Assembly: GCA_938034165.1 (NCBI GenBank)
Contig: CALHKP010000001.1
Location: 1 to 35,827, forward strand
Direction of reading: 5' to 3'
Source of the DNA: an uncultured Clostridia bacterium
GTDB taxonomy: Bacteria > Bacillota > Clostridia > Peptostreptococcales > Anaerovoracaceae
Length of the DNA: 35,827 bases
Below are positions 33,719-35,827 of the stretch, piece after piece. The first letter of the stretch is position 1. Each line of letters starts with the position of its first letter. A program made the position numbers and the translations under genes. A model generated the notes under the pieces. That model was not told where the DNA came from, made no database searches, and worked only from the letters and a program-made list of their open reading frames with translations.

Positions 33719-35083
33719 TTAAAAACGTCTTCTTTTTGATGAAGACAGGATATTCATATCCTCTCTATATTTTGCCACAGTACGACGTGATATTTCAATA
33801 CCTTTTTCTTTTAGTTGCTGTGCAATATCTTGGTCACTGTATGGTTTTTTTTGATTTTCACCATCTATTATTTCTTTTATTATTGACTTTATGCTGTTTG
33901 AGGACACACTGTCGCCACCGCTTGACTGAACTCCACTTGTAAAAAAGTACTTAAGTTCAAATACTCCCCTACTGCACTGCAAGTATTTGCCGTTAATCGA
34001 ACGGCTTACTGTAGATTCGTGAACGTCCACTTCCTCTGCAATCTGCTTGAGTGTAAGGGTCTTGAGAAAGCGTTCCCCTTTATCAAAGAAATCCTGCTGA
34101 TATTGCACTATGGCACTTGCAACATTATATATGGTTTGCTTACGCTGTTCAATGCTTTTTATCAGCCACATTGCAGAATTAAATCTGTTGTTAAGATATT
34201 TGTTAAGTTCATCGTCTTCTTTTGCTTCTGATGAAAGTTTGTTGTAATAAGAACTTATCATAAGATGAGGAACACTGGAATCATTATTTGTAACAACGTA
34301 TTCTCCATCTATCTTTTCGACGTAAATATCCGGAATTATATATTTAATGTTTTTTTCTGAGTCATACTGAGCACCGGGTTTTGGTTCTAATGATTTAATC
34401 AGATCCGAAATTTCCTGAGCTTCGGCATTTTTTATTCCTATTTTTTTTGCTATTACCGCAATTTTGTTTGCAGCCAAATCTTCCAGCATGTTATTAATGA
34501 CAAATTCAATCTCATCCGTAAGTAAGCCCTTAGATGCCAGCTGAATTATCAGGCATTCTTTAAGATCCCTTGCGCCTACTCCAGCCGGTTCAAAGGTTTG
34601 AACCACATCAAGAGCCTTTTCGACAATTTTGGGGGACATGCTCAAAGCTGTAGCAATCTCATCTACGGAAACTGTAAGATAACCGTTTTCATCAATCGCT
34701 TCAACTATATAGGTTCCTGCCCTAAGTTTATCGCCTTTCAGTTTTGAAAATTGAAGTTGCTCCAGAAGATAGTCCGTCAAAGTTGTTTTGATTGCGACAT
34801 ACTGTTCATAGCTGTAGTCTCCGTCGTCATCGTTAGGAGCGTATTCCCACTGCTTATAAGTGTTCTCCTCATAATTTGATTCCACTATCTTGTCACGAAT
34901 ATCAACATCCTCAAGGCCGGAAGGTTTCTCCGACTCAAGAACAGGATTCTCTAGCAGCTCGTTCTGTACAAATTCGGATAATTCCTGATTATTAAATTGT
35001 AAAATCTGAATAGCCTGGATAAGTTCAGGGGTCATTGCCAATGTCTGCTTTTGCTCAATTGTCAACGAATATCCGAGTTTCAT
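33719..35083 (-). CDS. rpoN: RNA polymerase sigma-54 factor
   Basis: A 454-residue sigma-54. The Gln/Leu-rich region I activator-contact domain starts at LGYSLTIEQKQTLAMTPELIQAIQIL; the acidic region II is about 55-85; then come the core-binding domain, the helix-turn-helix (about 370-395, ADVHESTVSRSINGKYLQ type) and the RpoN box RRTVAKYRE near residue 433. It directs transcription at -24/-12 promoters with AAA+ activators, none of which are in this window. The start at 35083 follows GAAAGGATG; an in-frame ATG at 35104 lacks a ribosome site. In C. difficile sigL likewise precedes the glycolytic cluster, but with cggR in between. Confidence 0.95.
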   Translation of the reverse strand: MKLGYSLTIEQKQTLAMTPELIQAIQILQFNNQELSEFVQNELLENPVLESEKPSGLEDVDIRDKIVESNYEENTYKQWEYAPNDDDGDYSYEQYVAIKTTLTDYLLEQLQFSKLKGDKLRAGTYIVEAIDENGYLTVSVDEIATALSMSPKIVEKALDVVQTFEPAGVGARDLKECLIIQLASKGLLTDEIEFVINNMLEDLAANKIAVIAKKIGIKNAEAQEISDLIKSLEPKPGAQYDSEKNIKYIIPDIYVEKIDGEYVVTNNDSSVPHLMISSYYNKLSSEAKEDDELNKYLNNRFNSAMWLIKSIEQRKQTIYNVASAIVQYQQDFFDKGERFLKTLTLKQIAEEVDVHESTVSRSINGKYLQCSRGVFELKYFFTSGVQSSGGDSVSSNSIKSIIKEIIDGENQKKPYSDQDIAQQLKEKGIEISRRTVAKYREDMNILSSSKRRRF

Positions 35084-35118
35084 ATAATCATCCTTTCGTA
35101 TCATTTACATATGCAATT

Positions 35119-35127
35119 ATTATACCA
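35119..35127 (-). promoter_or_regulatory. extended -10 promoter for rpoN
   Basis: On the minus strand TGGTATAAT, a TGn extended -10 (TATAAT at 35124 to 35119). No good -35 element is seen, as is common for extended -10 promoters. The start site would be near 35112, about 30 bases before the rpoN ATG. Confidence 0.5.
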
Positions 35128-35205
35128 TAAAGAAATTTATAATAAAAGCTTATTAGGTCAACCGGCATAGAATAATTGAGTATTCCCGGGCTTAAAACTG
35201 CCGTA

Positions 35206-35676
35206 CTATTTTAAATTCGGAAAATCAAGCTGTCTAAGCGCTTCGAACAAAATTATATTGGCACAGTTAGATAGGTTAAATGAACGAAGTCTCGTATCTG
35301 CACTCATAGGAATCCTTATGGCCATATCCTTGTGTTCTTCTATGAAGTCTCGCGGAAGCCCTGCAGTTTCTCTTCCGAAAAGGAACATATCCTCGTCTCT
35401 GTATTCCGGTTTTGTATATAGCATCCCACCTTTTGTTGTAGCAAGAAACATTCTCTTATCTTTATATTTTTCCATAAATTCGTCAAGACTCTCATGAATT
35501 TCCAGTTTAACATGTTTCCAGTAATCGAGTCCGGCTCTCTTGACAGCTTTGTCACTGATAGAAAAACCAAGAGGTTTTACAAGATGAAGCATGGTATCTG
35601 TAGCTGCGCATGTTCTTGCGATGTTGCCGGTATTGGGCGGAATTTCCGGATTAACAAATACAATATGTAATGACAT
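35206..35676 (-). CDS. trmL: tRNA (cytidine/uridine-34-2'-O)-methyltransferase TrmL
   Basis: A 156-residue SPOUT methyltransferase with the trefoil-knot motifs NPEIPPNTGNIARTCA near the N-terminus, LFGRETAGLP and RSFNLSNCANIILFEALRQ at the C-terminus. TrmL methylates the wobble ribose of two leucine tRNAs. The ATG at 35676 follows TTGGAGAT; an in-frame ATG at 35703 would add nine residues without a ribosome site. TATAAT sequences lie upstream on the minus strand at about 35715-35735. The remaining sequence to the window end holds no gene I can recognise. Confidence 0.94.
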   Translation of the reverse strand: MSLHIVFVNPEIPPNTGNIARTCAATDTMLHLVKPLGFSISDKAVKRAGLDYWKHVKLEIHESLDEFMEKYKDKRMFLATTKGGMLYTKPEYRDEDMFLFGRETAGLPRDFIEEHKDMAIRIPMSADTRLRSFNLSNCANIILFEALRQLDFPNLK

Positions 35677-35827
35677 TTCTATCTCCAATCTGTTATTAGA
35701 CAATTTTTAAAATCAATATTATATATTATATCACAGGTGAAGAGGTATATACCACAAAAACTCTTAATTCCAATGTCAAGGGATTCTGAAAATGTCCCGA
35801 AAATTTTTAAACATTAGCACCGGTTTC

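Noticed and set aside
35760..35827. Possible insertion-sequence end at the right edge (sequence around GGGATTCTGAAAATGTCCC).
   Set aside because: There is only a fragment, with no readable transposase or paired repeat in the window, so it cannot be supported.
1..35827. CRISPR arrays, tRNA and rRNA genes, prophage or plasmid functions.
   Set aside because: No regularly spaced repeats, no tRNA-like cloverleaf in the intergenic gaps and no phage or conjugation genes were found.

Overview
The window looks like a chromosomal core segment of a low-GC, anaerobic-type member of the Clostridia (Bacillota). Evidence: Gram-positive gene neighbourhoods (rplU-rpmA-obg, alaS-ireB-ruvX, rpoN next to the gap-pgk-tpi cluster), strong AGGAGG ribosome sites, AGA-rich Arg codons, a K+-dependent membrane pyrophosphatase, a clade II single-chain PurL and a Gram-positive LexA/YneA-type SOS gene. 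I cannot name the species. I see no rRNA, tRNA, CRISPR array, prophage or intact insertion sequence.

Layout. (1) 1-10.8 kb, plus strand: promoter and probable L21 leader; rplU with an unusual C-terminal extension; rpmA without the usual Firmicute N-terminal extension and with no prp gene; terminator; obgE; an HD-domain protein; the TIGR03960 radical-SAM/TIGR03936 pair; comEA; a DUF896 protein; then iscS-iscU-mnmA-pgm, tightly packed and partly overlapping (cysteine desulfurase, Fe-S scaffold, tRNA 2-thiouridylase, phosphohexomutase). (2) 10.8-14.2 kb: alaS, ireB, terminator, ruvX. (3) 14.2-25.0 kb: a purine operon purE-F-M-N-O-V-D-L. The usual bifunctional PurH is replaced by two proteins: an archaeal-type IMP cyclohydrolase (PurO) and a stand-alone AICAR formyltransferase whose sequence resembles the eukaryotic ATIC domain. 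purC, purB and purK are not in the cluster. (4) 25.0-25.4 kb: a convergent gene-poor stretch with strong inverted repeats and an open frame lying in phase downstream of the next gene's stop codon. (5) Minus strand 25.4-28.1 kb: a YneA-like membrane-LysM protein whose promoter is flanked by two LexA-type boxes, then (upstream in its own transcription order) an OmpR-type response regulator and its histidine kinase. (6) Minus strand 28.2-35.7 kb: hppA, secG, tpiA, pgk, gap, rpoN, trmL. The glycolytic genes sit directly behind rpoN with no cggR, and gpm and eno are not between tpiA and secG. The GAPDH lacks the conserved NAD-ribose-binding aspartate.

No wholly new multi-gene system is evident. 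The best leads are the split, mixed-ancestry last two steps of IMP synthesis, the L21 C-terminal HeH/SAP-like domain together with loss of the Prp/L27 processing pair, the SOS-box-flanked division-inhibitor gene with its in-phase downstream frame, and the altered GAPDH cofactor site. All homology calls are from recognition of motifs by eye; no database search or structure prediction was run.
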